Notes under the pieces: generated by a model
Database searches by the model: none
Seen by the model: only the letters and a program-made list of their open reading frames with translations
Told to the model about the DNA's origin: nothing
In this document: piece after piece, positions 1 through 4,361 of the stretch
Position numbering within the stretch: the stretch's first letter is position 1
How the letters are laid out: each line of letters starts with the position of its first letter
Source of the DNA: Halovenus sp.
GTDB taxonomy: Archaea > Halobacteriota > Halobacteria > Halobacteriales > Haloarculaceae
Length of the DNA: 5,624 nt
Assembly (NCBI GenBank): GCA_028275145.1
Contig: JAQCNG010000093.1
Location: 1 to 5,624 of the forward strand
Direction of reading: 5' to 3'
Translations under genes and position numbers: made by a program

Positions 1-78
1 GGAGTAGGGGCGACACTCCACGCCCGAGGCTGAGCGCCAGGCAAAACAGCCATCCGTCCGGGCGCCGAGACATCGGGC

Positions 79-264
79 ATGGCCGAGCGCCGGGATGCGG
101 TGGTAAGCGGGTTGCTCGCGGCGGGACTCGGTGTGGTCACCACGCTCGCTCTCTCGGCTCTCGTGGCGCCGCCGCTCGCGCTCCCGGTGATGGCGGCGGT
201 CATCGCCGTCGCGACGTTCCTGGTCGGCGCGTACGCAAACTACGCGGTCGACCAGGCGGAGTGA
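79..264 (+). CDS. Small two-helix membrane protein, unknown function
   Basis: A 61-residue protein that I do not recognise. After a short charged N-terminus (MAERRD) nearly everything is hydrophobic: one probable membrane helix at about residues 9-30 and a second at about 34-56, separated by a short proline-containing turn (APPLALP). It ends with DQAE. The arginines at the front suggest a cytoplasmic N-terminus, which would put the C-terminus in the cytoplasm as well; this is inference from the positive-inside rule. It lies 56 bases upstream of the adk start on the same strand. No convincing TATA box was seen 25-30 bases before the ATG, so it may be transcribed from further upstream, outside the window. 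The choice of gene rests on the coherent two-helix pattern and on the lack of a better ORF; a chance ORF in GC-rich DNA is possible, since Ala/Val/Leu runs arise easily there. Confidence 0.55.
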   Translation: MAERRDAVVSGLLAAGLGVVTTLALSALVAPPLALPVMAAVIAVATFLVGAYANYAVDQAE

Positions 265-293
265 CATCTCACAGGCGCGAACTTGGACAGTGA

Positions 294-299
294 TTTAAC
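294..299 (+). promoter_or_regulatory. TATA-like box for adk
   Basis: TTTAAC lies 27 to 22 bases before the ATG at 321, the distance expected for a haloarchaeal promoter whose transcript begins at or very near the start codon. It supports ATG 321 over the in-frame GTG at 300, which would sit directly after the box. It also implies that adk can be transcribed separately from the small gene upstream. Confidence 0.5.
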
Positions 300-320
300 G
301 TGGCTCTCCCAACAACAGGT

Positions 321-962
321 ATGGAACCGAAGGTGCTCATCATGGGTCCGCCCGGCGCGGGAAAGGGAACCCAGAGTACACGCATCGCCGAGGAGTACGG
401 TCTCGAACACATCACGACGGGCGATGCACTCCGCTCGAACAAGGAGATGGACATCAGCCACCTGGATGCGGAGTACGACACACCGGGTGAGTTCATGGAC
501 GCGGGTGACCTCGTGCCCGACGCGGTGGTCGACGCGATCGTGGCGGAGGCGCTCGACTCGGCCGGCGGGTTCGTGCTGGACGGCTACCCGCGCAACCCCG
601 ACCAGGCCGAGGCACTCGACGGGATGACCGACCTCGACGTGGTGCTCGCACTGAACGTGAGTCGGGCGGAACTCATCGACCGACTCACCGGACGCCGTGT
701 CGACCCCGAGACGGGCGAGAACTACCACGTCGAGTTCGACGTGCCCGACGACGACGCGGTGCGCGAGCGTCTCGTCCAGCGCGAGGACGACACCCGCGAG
801 GCCGTCGAGAACCGACTCGACGTGTTCGAGGCCGAAACCGAACCGGCCATCCAGCAGTACCACGACCACGAGGGGTACGTCGAAATCGACGGTGAGCAGT
901 CACCCGACGCGGTCTGGAGCGACATCGACGCGGCAATCCGCGGCAAAGTCGAAGGTTCTTAA
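321..962 (+). CDS. adk: Adenylate kinase (ATP:AMP phosphotransferase)
   Basis: Cytosolic enzyme that interconverts ATP + AMP and 2 ADP. The 213-residue protein has the family's layout: P-loop GPPGAGKGT at residues 9-17, the AMP-binding TTGDALR segment at 32-38, the DGYPRN motif at 87-92, and a LID region starting at GRRV (124) and ending near QREDD (153-157), followed by the NRLDVFE helix. Length is normal for long-LID adenylate kinases. The LID has no cysteines, so the four-Cys zinc site found in many long-LID enzymes is missing; its TGENYHVEF stretch resembles the non-zinc type. An in-frame GTG at 300 would add seven residues, but the ATG at 321 is favoured because the protein then begins just before the first beta strand and the TATA-like box has correct spacing. 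The stop codon overlaps the probable promoter of the DUF106 gene. This short distance (25 bases) and the shared strand suggest some co-transcription as well. Confidence 0.96.
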   Translation: MEPKVLIMGPPGAGKGTQSTRIAEEYGLEHITTGDALRSNKEMDISHLDAEYDTPGEFMDAGDLVPDAVVDAIVAEALDSAGGFVLDGYPRNPDQAEALDGMTDLDVVLALNVSRAELIDRLTGRRVDPETGENYHVEFDVPDDDAVRERLVQREDDTREAVENRLDVFEAETEPAIQQYHDHEGYVEIDGEQSPDAVWSDIDAAIRGKVEGS

Positions 963-963
963 C
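956..963 (+). promoter_or_regulatory. TATA-like box for the DUF106 gene, overlapping the adk stop
   Basis: TTCTTAAC ends 25 bases before the ATG at 988 and contains the adk stop codon (960-962). Spacing fits a leaderless transcript beginning at or near 988. It favours this start over the in-frame ATG at 1039. Confidence 0.42.
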
Positions 964-987
964 GCTCCGTTCTCGTAGTGTGTAGCG

Positions 988-1872
988 ATGCCACGCACAG
1001 GGAAGAAAGTCGACGAACTCGCCGAGGAAGGCGAGCACATGACCGACGCACTCTCGCAGGTGCTCGGCGTCGCCGACGACAAGGGCGTCGTCACGTGGGG
1101 TGATGTCAGCGACGACATCTCCTCGGGCGAGTGGGGCCGACTCATCGAGAAGGGTCTGCTCGTCGATGTCGACGGTGAGGGGTTCGTGGTCGACGACCCC
1201 GAGGGCGTGCGCGACGCACTCGACGAGGCAGACCCGGAGAGCGAGGAGAGTTCGAGCGCGTGGACAGTCTACGACAAGATGGCGCTGCTCGCCATCGTCG
1301 GACTGTTCGTTGGGTACGCGTTCTCCGGGGTCCGGGCCTCTATCGCCGGCGTCCTCGACGTCTTTCTGGGCCCACTCGAGGCCACGATGCCGTTCTACGT
1401 GGTCATTCTGGTGCTCGCCACTGTCACCGGCGTGTTCTCGGCTATCATCCAGGACAACCTGATGAACACCGAGATGATGAGCGACTACAAGGAAAAGACA
1501 AACAACCTCAAGGAGCGCCGGGAGGCGGCAAAGGAGCGCGGTGACGAGGAGGAACTCGAAAAAATCCAGGAGGAACAGGTCGAGATGATGACCGAGAACC
1601 TCGGGATGCTCCAGGCGCAGTTCCGCCCGATGATCTGGATTATGCTCTTTACGATTCCGGTGTTCCTGTGGATGTTCTGGGTCGTGCGTGACCTCGGTGT
1701 CACGGTCCAGGAGACGGTCATCGTGATGCCGTTTTTCGGCGAGATGTCCAACTGGCAGGCCGGCGCAGTCGGACCGATCGAGGTCTGGATTGTCTGGTAC
1801 TTTATGTGTTCGCTGGTGTTCACCCAGCTCATCCGGAAGTCACTGAACGTCCGCACCTCTCCGTCGGGTTGA
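988..1872 (+). CDS. DUF106/EMC3-TMCO1-like membrane protein of the YidC/Oxa1 superfamily
   Basis: Probable membrane protein insertase or insertion factor in the cytoplasmic membrane; archaeal DUF106 proteins are known relatives of YidC/Oxa1 and of eukaryotic EMC3, TMCO1 and Get1. The 294-residue protein has, in order, a soluble acidic N-terminal part (about 1-92, with a winged-helix-like look at 20-72), a membrane helix at about 97-117, a second at 134-154, a long charged coiled-coil at about 160-207 (KEKTNNLKERREAAKERG, then E/Q-rich), a third helix at 212-234 and a fourth at 262-282. The coiled-coil between membrane helices 2 and 3, with methionines at its tips (MNTEMM, EMMTENLGML), is the diagnostic DUF106 pattern. 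The start at 988 is supported by an upstream TATA-like sequence. Position next to adk and cmk is the usual archaeal context, in line with a role coupled to protein export and translation. The soluble N-terminal part is longer than the minimal family and its function is unknown. Confidence 0.92.
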   Translation: MPRTGKKVDELAEEGEHMTDALSQVLGVADDKGVVTWGDVSDDISSGEWGRLIEKGLLVDVDGEGFVVDDPEGVRDALDEADPESEESSSAWTVYDKMALLAIVGLFVGYAFSGVRASIAGVLDVFLGPLEATMPFYVVILVLATVTGVFSAIIQDNLMNTEMMSDYKEKTNNLKERREAAKERGDEEELEKIQEEQVEMMTENLGMLQAQFRPMIWIMLFTIPVFLWMFWVVRDLGVTVQETVIVMPFFGEMSNWQAGAVGPIEVWIVWYFMCSLVFTQLIRKSLNVRTSPSG

Positions 1873-1936
1873 GCGCGGCCGTTCGAACCCGACACGACCC
1901 CGCCGGGCGTTCGGTCCGGGGCCGATAACCCGGCCA

Positions 1937-1961
1937 GGTCTGTGTTCATCAGTCACAGACC
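1937..1961. repeat. Perfect 8-bp inverted repeat upstream of cmk
   Basis: GGTCTGTG (1937-1944) and CACAGACC (1954-1961) are exact reverse complements around a 9-base loop. No T-run follows on either side, so a classical terminator is unlikely. It could be a protein-binding site, a hairpin in the 3' end of the DUF106 transcript, or part of a small RNA. Confidence 0.6.
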
Positions 1962-2024
1962 GCAGGTGGAACAACTGGAGCAACCGGCGCCCCGGAGGCG
2001 AGACGCGAATAGCAATGGTAACCT

Positions 2025-2031
2025 CTTTTGT
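2025..2031 (+). promoter_or_regulatory. Weak TATA-like site for cmk
   Basis: CTTTTGT, 28 to 22 bases before the ATG at 2053, in an otherwise GC-rich gap. The spacing fits a leaderless transcript but the match to a haloarchaeal TATA box is poor. It would probably drive cmk and cbf5 together. Confidence 0.3.
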
Positions 2032-2052
2032 GCTCACACACGCAGTAACGGT

Positions 2053-2631
2053 ATGTTGATAACGGTCTCGGGCCCGGCAGGAAGCGGAAAGAGCACGCTC
2101 GCGGCGTCGCTGGCGGAGCAACTCGATATCGAACACGTCTCCGGGGGCGACGTGTTCCGCGAACTGGCGAGCGAGCGGGGACTCACGCCGCTGGAACTAA
2201 ATCGTCAGGCCGAGACGGACGACAGTATCGACCGTGACCTCGACCGGCGACTCAGAGCGGTCGCGCGCGAGCGTGACGCGCTCGTGCTGGAGTCGCGCCT
2301 GGCGGGCTGGATGGCCGGCGACCACGCCGACGTCCGACTCTGGCTCGATGCACCGCTGTCGGTGCGGGCCGAGCGCATCGCTGACCGCGAGCAAAAGACA
2401 GTCCAGACCGCACGCGAGGAGACGGAGGCCCGCGCCCAGAGCGAGGCGCTGCGCTACCGCGAGTACTACGACATCGACATCGACGACCTGAGCATCTACG
2501 ACCTGGTGGTCAACACCGCACGGTGGTCACCGGCGGGGGTTCGCGAACTCGTGCTCACGGCAGTCGACTCCTACCACGCGGACGCCGACGAGGGCAAACA
2601 CCCGGTGACCGACGTCTCCGACGAGTTCTGA
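2053..2631 (+). CDS. cmk: (d)CMP kinase, archaeal type
   Basis: Cytosolic kinase that phosphorylates CMP and dCMP with ATP for pyrimidine nucleotide supply. The 192-residue protein opens directly with the first beta strand (MLITVSG) and the P-loop GPAGSGKST at residues 7-15, then the [12 protein letters not shown] nucleotide-binding segment (28-39), LESRLAGW (79-86), a lid-type helix rich in R and E (105-135), and the archaeal cytidylate kinase signature [12 protein letters not shown] (134-145) followed by YDLVVNT. Length is typical for this compact archaeal form. The open frame extends to a GTG at 1942, but ATG 2053 puts the P-loop at its usual distance from the N-terminus. Only two bases separate its stop from the cbf5 start, so the two genes are almost certainly co-transcribed and probably translationally coupled. 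Confidence 0.94.
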   Translation: MLITVSGPAGSGKSTLAASLAEQLDIEHVSGGDVFRELASERGLTPLELNRQAETDDSIDRDLDRRLRAVARERDALVLESRLAGWMAGDHADVRLWLDAPLSVRAERIADREQKTVQTAREETEARAQSEALRYREYYDIDIDDLSIYDLVVNTARWSPAGVRELVLTAVDSYHADADEGKHPVTDVSDEF

Positions 2632-2633
2632 CG

Positions 2634-3593
2634 ATGCGGGCTCCCCCCTCGCAGCGGTCACCGGCGGACCTGCTCACGTTCGGGGTGCTCAACCTCGACA
2701 AGCCACCCGGCCCCTCCGCCCACCAGGTCGCCGAGTGGGTCCGGGAGTTCACCGCCGACGCACTCGCCGACACGGGGGAAACTCGCACAGTCGACCGCGT
2801 CGCACACGCGGGCACGCTCGACCCGAAGGTGACCGGGTCGCTGCCGATGTTGCTGGGTGACGCCGCCCGCCTCGCCCGCGTGTTCGACGACGCGACAAAG
2901 GAGTACGTGGCGGTGCTGGAACTCCACGGGCCCGCACCCGCGGACTTCGAGTCTGTCGTCGCCGAGTTCGAGGGGGAACTGTACCAGCGCCCGCCACGCA
3001 AGAGCGCGGTGCGGCGACGCCGGCGTGTCCGCGAGGTGTACGACCTCGAGGTGCTGGAACGGGCCGAGCGTCACGCACTCCTGCGGGTGCGCTGTGAGTC
3101 GGGCACCTACATCCGGAAACTGTGTCACGATATCGGCCTGGCGCTCGGCACCGGCGCGCAGATGGGTGACCTCCGGCGGACCGGCACCGCCGGCTTCGAC
3201 GACACCGGTCTCGTCAAGATGGAGACGTTCGTCGACGCGCTGGCGTTCTGGGCCGAGGACGACCCCGGCCCGCTCCGCGAGGTGGTCGACCCCGCCGAGC
3301 GGGTGCTCGTCGGCCTGCCCCGGGTGACTATCGCGCCGAGTGCCGCCCGCGAGGTGGCCGAGGGCGCACCCGTCTACGCGCCGGGTGTGCTCGGCGCTCG
3401 GCCGGCCCCGGCCGAGGCCCCCGGTGAGGTGGTCGATGTGGACGACGAATCCGAGAACGGAGCCGTTGCTGTCGAGGAGCAACTGGTGGCCTGCTACACG
3501 CCCGACGGGGCCGCGGTCTGTCTCGGGCGTCTCGTCGACGACCCGGACAACGAGGCCGGCACTGTTGTCGAGCTAGAGCGGGTGCTGGTTTGA
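2634..3593 (+). CDS. truB: Archaeal Cbf5/TruB-family pseudouridine synthase (H/ACA RNP catalytic subunit)
   Basis: Catalytic subunit of the archaeal H/ACA ribonucleoprotein, which converts uridine to pseudouridine in rRNA under guide-RNA direction together with Nop10, Gar1 and L7Ae; the family can also act on tRNA U55. The 319-residue protein shows the TruB motifs: NLDKPPGPSAHQV (20-32), the catalytic motif HAGTLDPKVTG (58-68) with probable nucleophile Asp63, KEYVAVLELHG (89-99), YQRPPRKSAV (117-126), RVRCESGTYIRKL (151-163) and LRRTGTAGF (180-188). A PUA domain for RNA binding occupies about 225-319, interrupted by a low-complexity Ala/Pro then acidic stretch at about 254-282 that looks like a surface loop insertion. 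The start at 2634 lies two bases after the cmk stop; no strong ribosome binding site precedes it, so translation may depend on cmk. The frame is open further upstream inside cmk, but that part is an arginine-rich shadow. Confidence 0.95.
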   Translation: MRAPPSQRSPADLLTFGVLNLDKPPGPSAHQVAEWVREFTADALADTGETRTVDRVAHAGTLDPKVTGSLPMLLGDAARLARVFDDATKEYVAVLELHGPAPADFESVVAEFEGELYQRPPRKSAVRRRRRVREVYDLEVLERAERHALLRVRCESGTYIRKLCHDIGLALGTGAQMGDLRRTGTAGFDDTGLVKMETFVDALAFWAEDDPGPLREVVDPAERVLVGLPRVTIAPSAAREVAEGAPVYAPGVLGARPAPAEAPGEVVDVDDESENGAVAVEEQLVACYTPDGAAVCLGRLVDDPDNEAGTVVELERVLV

Positions 3594-3598
3594 GTTCG

Positions 3599-3639
3599 GC
3601 CGGTTCGAGGAATGTCCTCAGCTTCGGTCCCACACCGGC
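3599..3639. repeat. Nested inverted repeats between convergent cbf5 and aIF1A genes
   Basis: GCCGGT (3599-3604) pairs with ACCGGC (3634-3639), and inside it GAGGA (3607-3611) pairs with TCCTC (3615-3619) around a three-base loop. It fills most of the 57 bases between the two convergent stop codons, so it could mark or protect both transcript ends. There is no T-run, so I do not call it a terminator. Confidence 0.35.
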
Positions 3640-3650
3640 TCGACACAGCG

Positions 3651-3935
3651 TCACTCGATGTGGCCTTCGCGGCGCAACTGGTCGGCGTCGGCGCTCTCGT
3701 AGCGCCACTCGATGTTTGCCTTCTCGTCCTGCCAGTCCCACGGCTCGACGATGACCACGTCGCCCTCCTCGATCCACACCCGGTATTTCATGCGGCCAGG
3801 GATGCGACCCATCCGTGTCTCGCCGTCCTCACAGCGCACACGCACGTGGTTCCCACCGTCGTGATGTGTGACTACACCGAAAAGTTGGTTATCGTCTGGC
3901 ATCCGGAGTCCCCGGTGCCCTGAATCATCGCTCAC
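3651..3935 (-). CDS. eif1A: Translation initiation factor aIF1A (eIF-1A family)
   Basis: Small ribosomal-subunit factor that occupies the A-site region during translation initiation and promotes initiator tRNA and mRNA binding. The 94-residue protein is a single OB fold (about 15-78) with short flexible ends: [19 protein letters not shown] (17-35), the hallmark RIPGRM (44-49), [16 protein letters not shown] (53-68), QDEKA (69-73), then the acidic tail [11 protein letters not shown]. Length is the usual one for haloarchaea. The start is a GTG at 3933-3935, giving VSDD (read MSDD), as expected for the family's N-terminus; an internal ATG at residue 12 would cut away the N-terminal tail. It converges on cbf5. 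The structured region and TnpB element lie directly upstream, so its promoter is squeezed into, or next to, the edge of the mobile region. Confidence 0.95.
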   Translation of the reverse strand: MSDDSGHRGLRMPDDNQLFGVVTHHDGGNHVRVRCEDGETRMGRIPGRMKYRVWIEEGDVVIVEPWDWQDEKANIEWRYESADADQLRREGHIE

Positions 3936-3957
3936 ACTCCCGTTATGTGTTTTGGCT

Positions 3958-3963
3958 ACTAAA
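3958..3963 (-). promoter_or_regulatory. TATA-like box for aIF1A gene
   Basis: On the minus strand TTTAGT lies 28 to 23 bases before the GTG start. It is the only AT-rich stretch with suitable spacing and would give a leaderless transcript. Confidence 0.38.
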
Positions 3964-4021
3964 GCAACGCGAAAGGAATGCCAGCACGGCGCACGGATTC
4001 GTGAGGAACAGTTTTCTCTGG

Positions 4022-4142
4022 GCTGTGAGCTGGTGGGGCGCTTTCGGAGGGGTCCTACCTGTAACAGCGCGAGAGTCCCGCCCTTCCCGTGAGGTGAGAG
4101 TGTTCCGACCGCAAGTCGGAACCGAGCGCCGAACAGGGCGGG
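4022..4142. ncRNA. Candidate structured RNA or element-end structure
   Basis: Several complementary segments lie in a row: GCTGT (4022-4026) with ACAGC (4064-4068), or alternatively GCGCT (4038-4042) with AGCGC (4066-4070); then an 8-bp stem CCCGCCCT (4077-4084) with AGGGCGGG (4135-4142) that encloses a perfect 8-bp hairpin (4102-4122). On the + strand the hairpin loop is CGCAA, which includes a GNRA-type GCAA. It matches no tRNA, RNase P RNA or SRP RNA pattern that I know. The strand is not determined. It could instead be a DNA-level structure at the transposon end, as IS200/IS605 transposases recognise hairpins. Confidence 0.3.
4077..4142. repeat. Nested perfect inverted repeats (8-bp outer stem, 8-bp inner hairpin)
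   Basis: Outer arms CCCGCCCT (4077-4084) and AGGGCGGG (4135-4142) are exact complements. The inner arms GTTCCGAC (4102-4109) and GTCGGAAC (4115-4122) are exact complements around the five-base loop CGCAA. The region is GC-rich, which makes chance pairing easier, but two nested perfect 8-bp stems within 66 bases are hard to explain by composition alone. Confidence 0.65.
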
Positions 4143-4178
4143 CGTGAAGCGCGTAAGCTCCGTTAAGAAACCGCCACT

Positions 4179-4322
4179 TCACTGCTGGTCTTGAGTCTCC
4201 AACGCTTCCAGACCTGCTTCTAACACTTCTGCATAGGCTTCCGAGAGATTCATCTCGTTCGCTTCTGCGTAGTCTTTGATTCGTCCGTGGATTGCCCATT
4301 CAATGTCGATGTTTGGCCTCAT
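4179..4322 (-). CDS. Small ribbon-helix-helix-like protein beside tnpB
   Basis: A 47-residue protein that I place only by shape. It starts with a short strand-like stretch (NIDIEW, 4-9), then helix IHGRIKDYAEANE (11-23), a turn (MNLS) and helix EAYAEVLEAGLEALET (28-43). This strand, helix, turn with Ser at the helix cap and helix ending in a glycine fits the ribbon-helix-helix fold of dimeric DNA-binding regulators and antitoxins. ATG 4320-4322 is preferred because a TATA box lies at the proper distance and it leaves the tnpB start free; the frame stays open further, to 4415, but that would run into tnpB. GC is 71 of 144 bases (49%), clearly below the housekeeping genes, suggesting acquired DNA. 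It is divergent from tnpB and sits where tnpA may be found in IS605-type elements. Likely role, by inference: repressor of the shared promoter. No toxin partner is evident. Confidence 0.72.
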   Translation of the reverse strand: MRPNIDIEWAIHGRIKDYAEANEMNLSEAYAEVLEAGLEALETQDQQ

Positions 4323-4330
4323 CGGTAGAC

Positions 4331-4336
4331 TTATTA
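4331..4336 (+). promoter_or_regulatory. TATA box for tnpB
   Basis: TTATTA, 31 to 26 bases before the ATG at 4362, fits a leaderless tnpB transcript. It lies in the first copy of the direct repeat. Confidence 0.55.
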
Positions 4337-4349
4337 GACATGAAGACTC

Positions 4350-4355
4350 ATTATA
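4350..4355 (-). promoter_or_regulatory. TATA box for the small divergent gene
   Basis: On the minus strand TATAAT lies 33 to 28 bases before the ATG at 4322, again suited to a leaderless transcript. It lies only 7 bases before the tnpB start codon and in the second copy of the direct repeat. Confidence 0.55.
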
Positions 4356-4361
4356 CTTTGG

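Larger units (their letters stand above)
1873..2052 (+). other. 180-base gene-free gap between DUF106 gene and cmk
   Basis: No convincing gene was found. The cmk frame stays open back to a GTG at 1942, but those 37 extra codons read as non-family sequence upstream of the P-loop strand. The gap has a perfect 8-bp palindrome GTTCGAAC (1881-1888), a small GC hairpin CCGGG/CCCGG (1916-1920 with 1929-1933), the stronger inverted repeat at 1937-1961, and near its end a weak TATA-like site for cmk. In many other archaea rpl34e lies at this place; nothing resembling it is seen here. Confidence 0.5.
3936..4178. other. 243-base gene-free region, left flank of the TnpB module
   Basis: No believable protein gene is seen on either strand; open frames cross it but have an arginine/serine-rich composition typical of shadows. 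The part next to aIF1A (3936-3970) holds its promoter. From about 4022 to 4142 it is rich in possible base pairing (listed separately). It may include the left end of the mobile element, but no flanking copy is available to fix the boundary. Confidence 0.5.
4327..4356. repeat. Imperfect 13-bp direct repeat in the divergent promoter, candidate operator
   Basis: AGACTTATTAGAC (4327-4339) and AGACTCATTATAC (4344-4356) match at 11 of 13 bases and start 17 bases apart. The first copy covers the tnpB TATA box and the second covers the TATA box of the small gene. ATGA (4340-4343) and TCAT (4348-4351) also form a short inverted repeat between them. Tandem sites over core promoters fit binding by a ribbon-helix-helix repressor, but no binding evidence exists here. 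Confidence 0.45.

Noticed and set aside
1..78. Possible ends of neighbouring genes at the left edge
   Set aside because: One + frame stops at 31-33 after ten codons and a minus-strand ATG at 71-73 opens a frame off the edge, but either piece is too short to support a gene.
240..869. Long minus-strand frame opposite adk
   Set aside because: It lies opposite a certain gene and has the His/Val/Arg-rich composition of a GC-rich shadow frame, with no recognisable motif.
1873..1935. tRNA-like GTTCGAAC motif after the DUF106 gene
   Set aside because: It resembles a T-loop, but no acceptor, D or anticodon stems can be built around it.
1942..2052. 37-codon N-terminal extension of Cmk from GTG 1942
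   Set aside because: It places the P-loop unusually far from the N-terminus, has no family similarity and starts inside the inverted repeat at 1937-1961.
2658..3482. 274-codon minus-strand frame opposite cbf5
   Set aside because: Antisense shadow of a well supported gene; high GC keeps stops rare. No domain seen.
3868..4147. Two + strand frames across the aIF1A start and the structured region
   Set aside because: No promoter or motif, biased composition, and they overlap aIF1A or the stems.
3965..4178. CRISPR array, RNase P RNA or SRP RNA
   Set aside because: There are no regularly spaced repeats, and I could not find the conserved core segments of either RNA.
3943..4299. 118-codon minus-strand frame over the gene-free region and the small RHH-like gene
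   Set aside because: Arg/Ser/Thr-rich, overlaps the small gene in another frame, crosses the nested stems and has no promoter-like site at its start. If similar frames are annotated elsewhere, that would more likely reflect conserved noncoding DNA.
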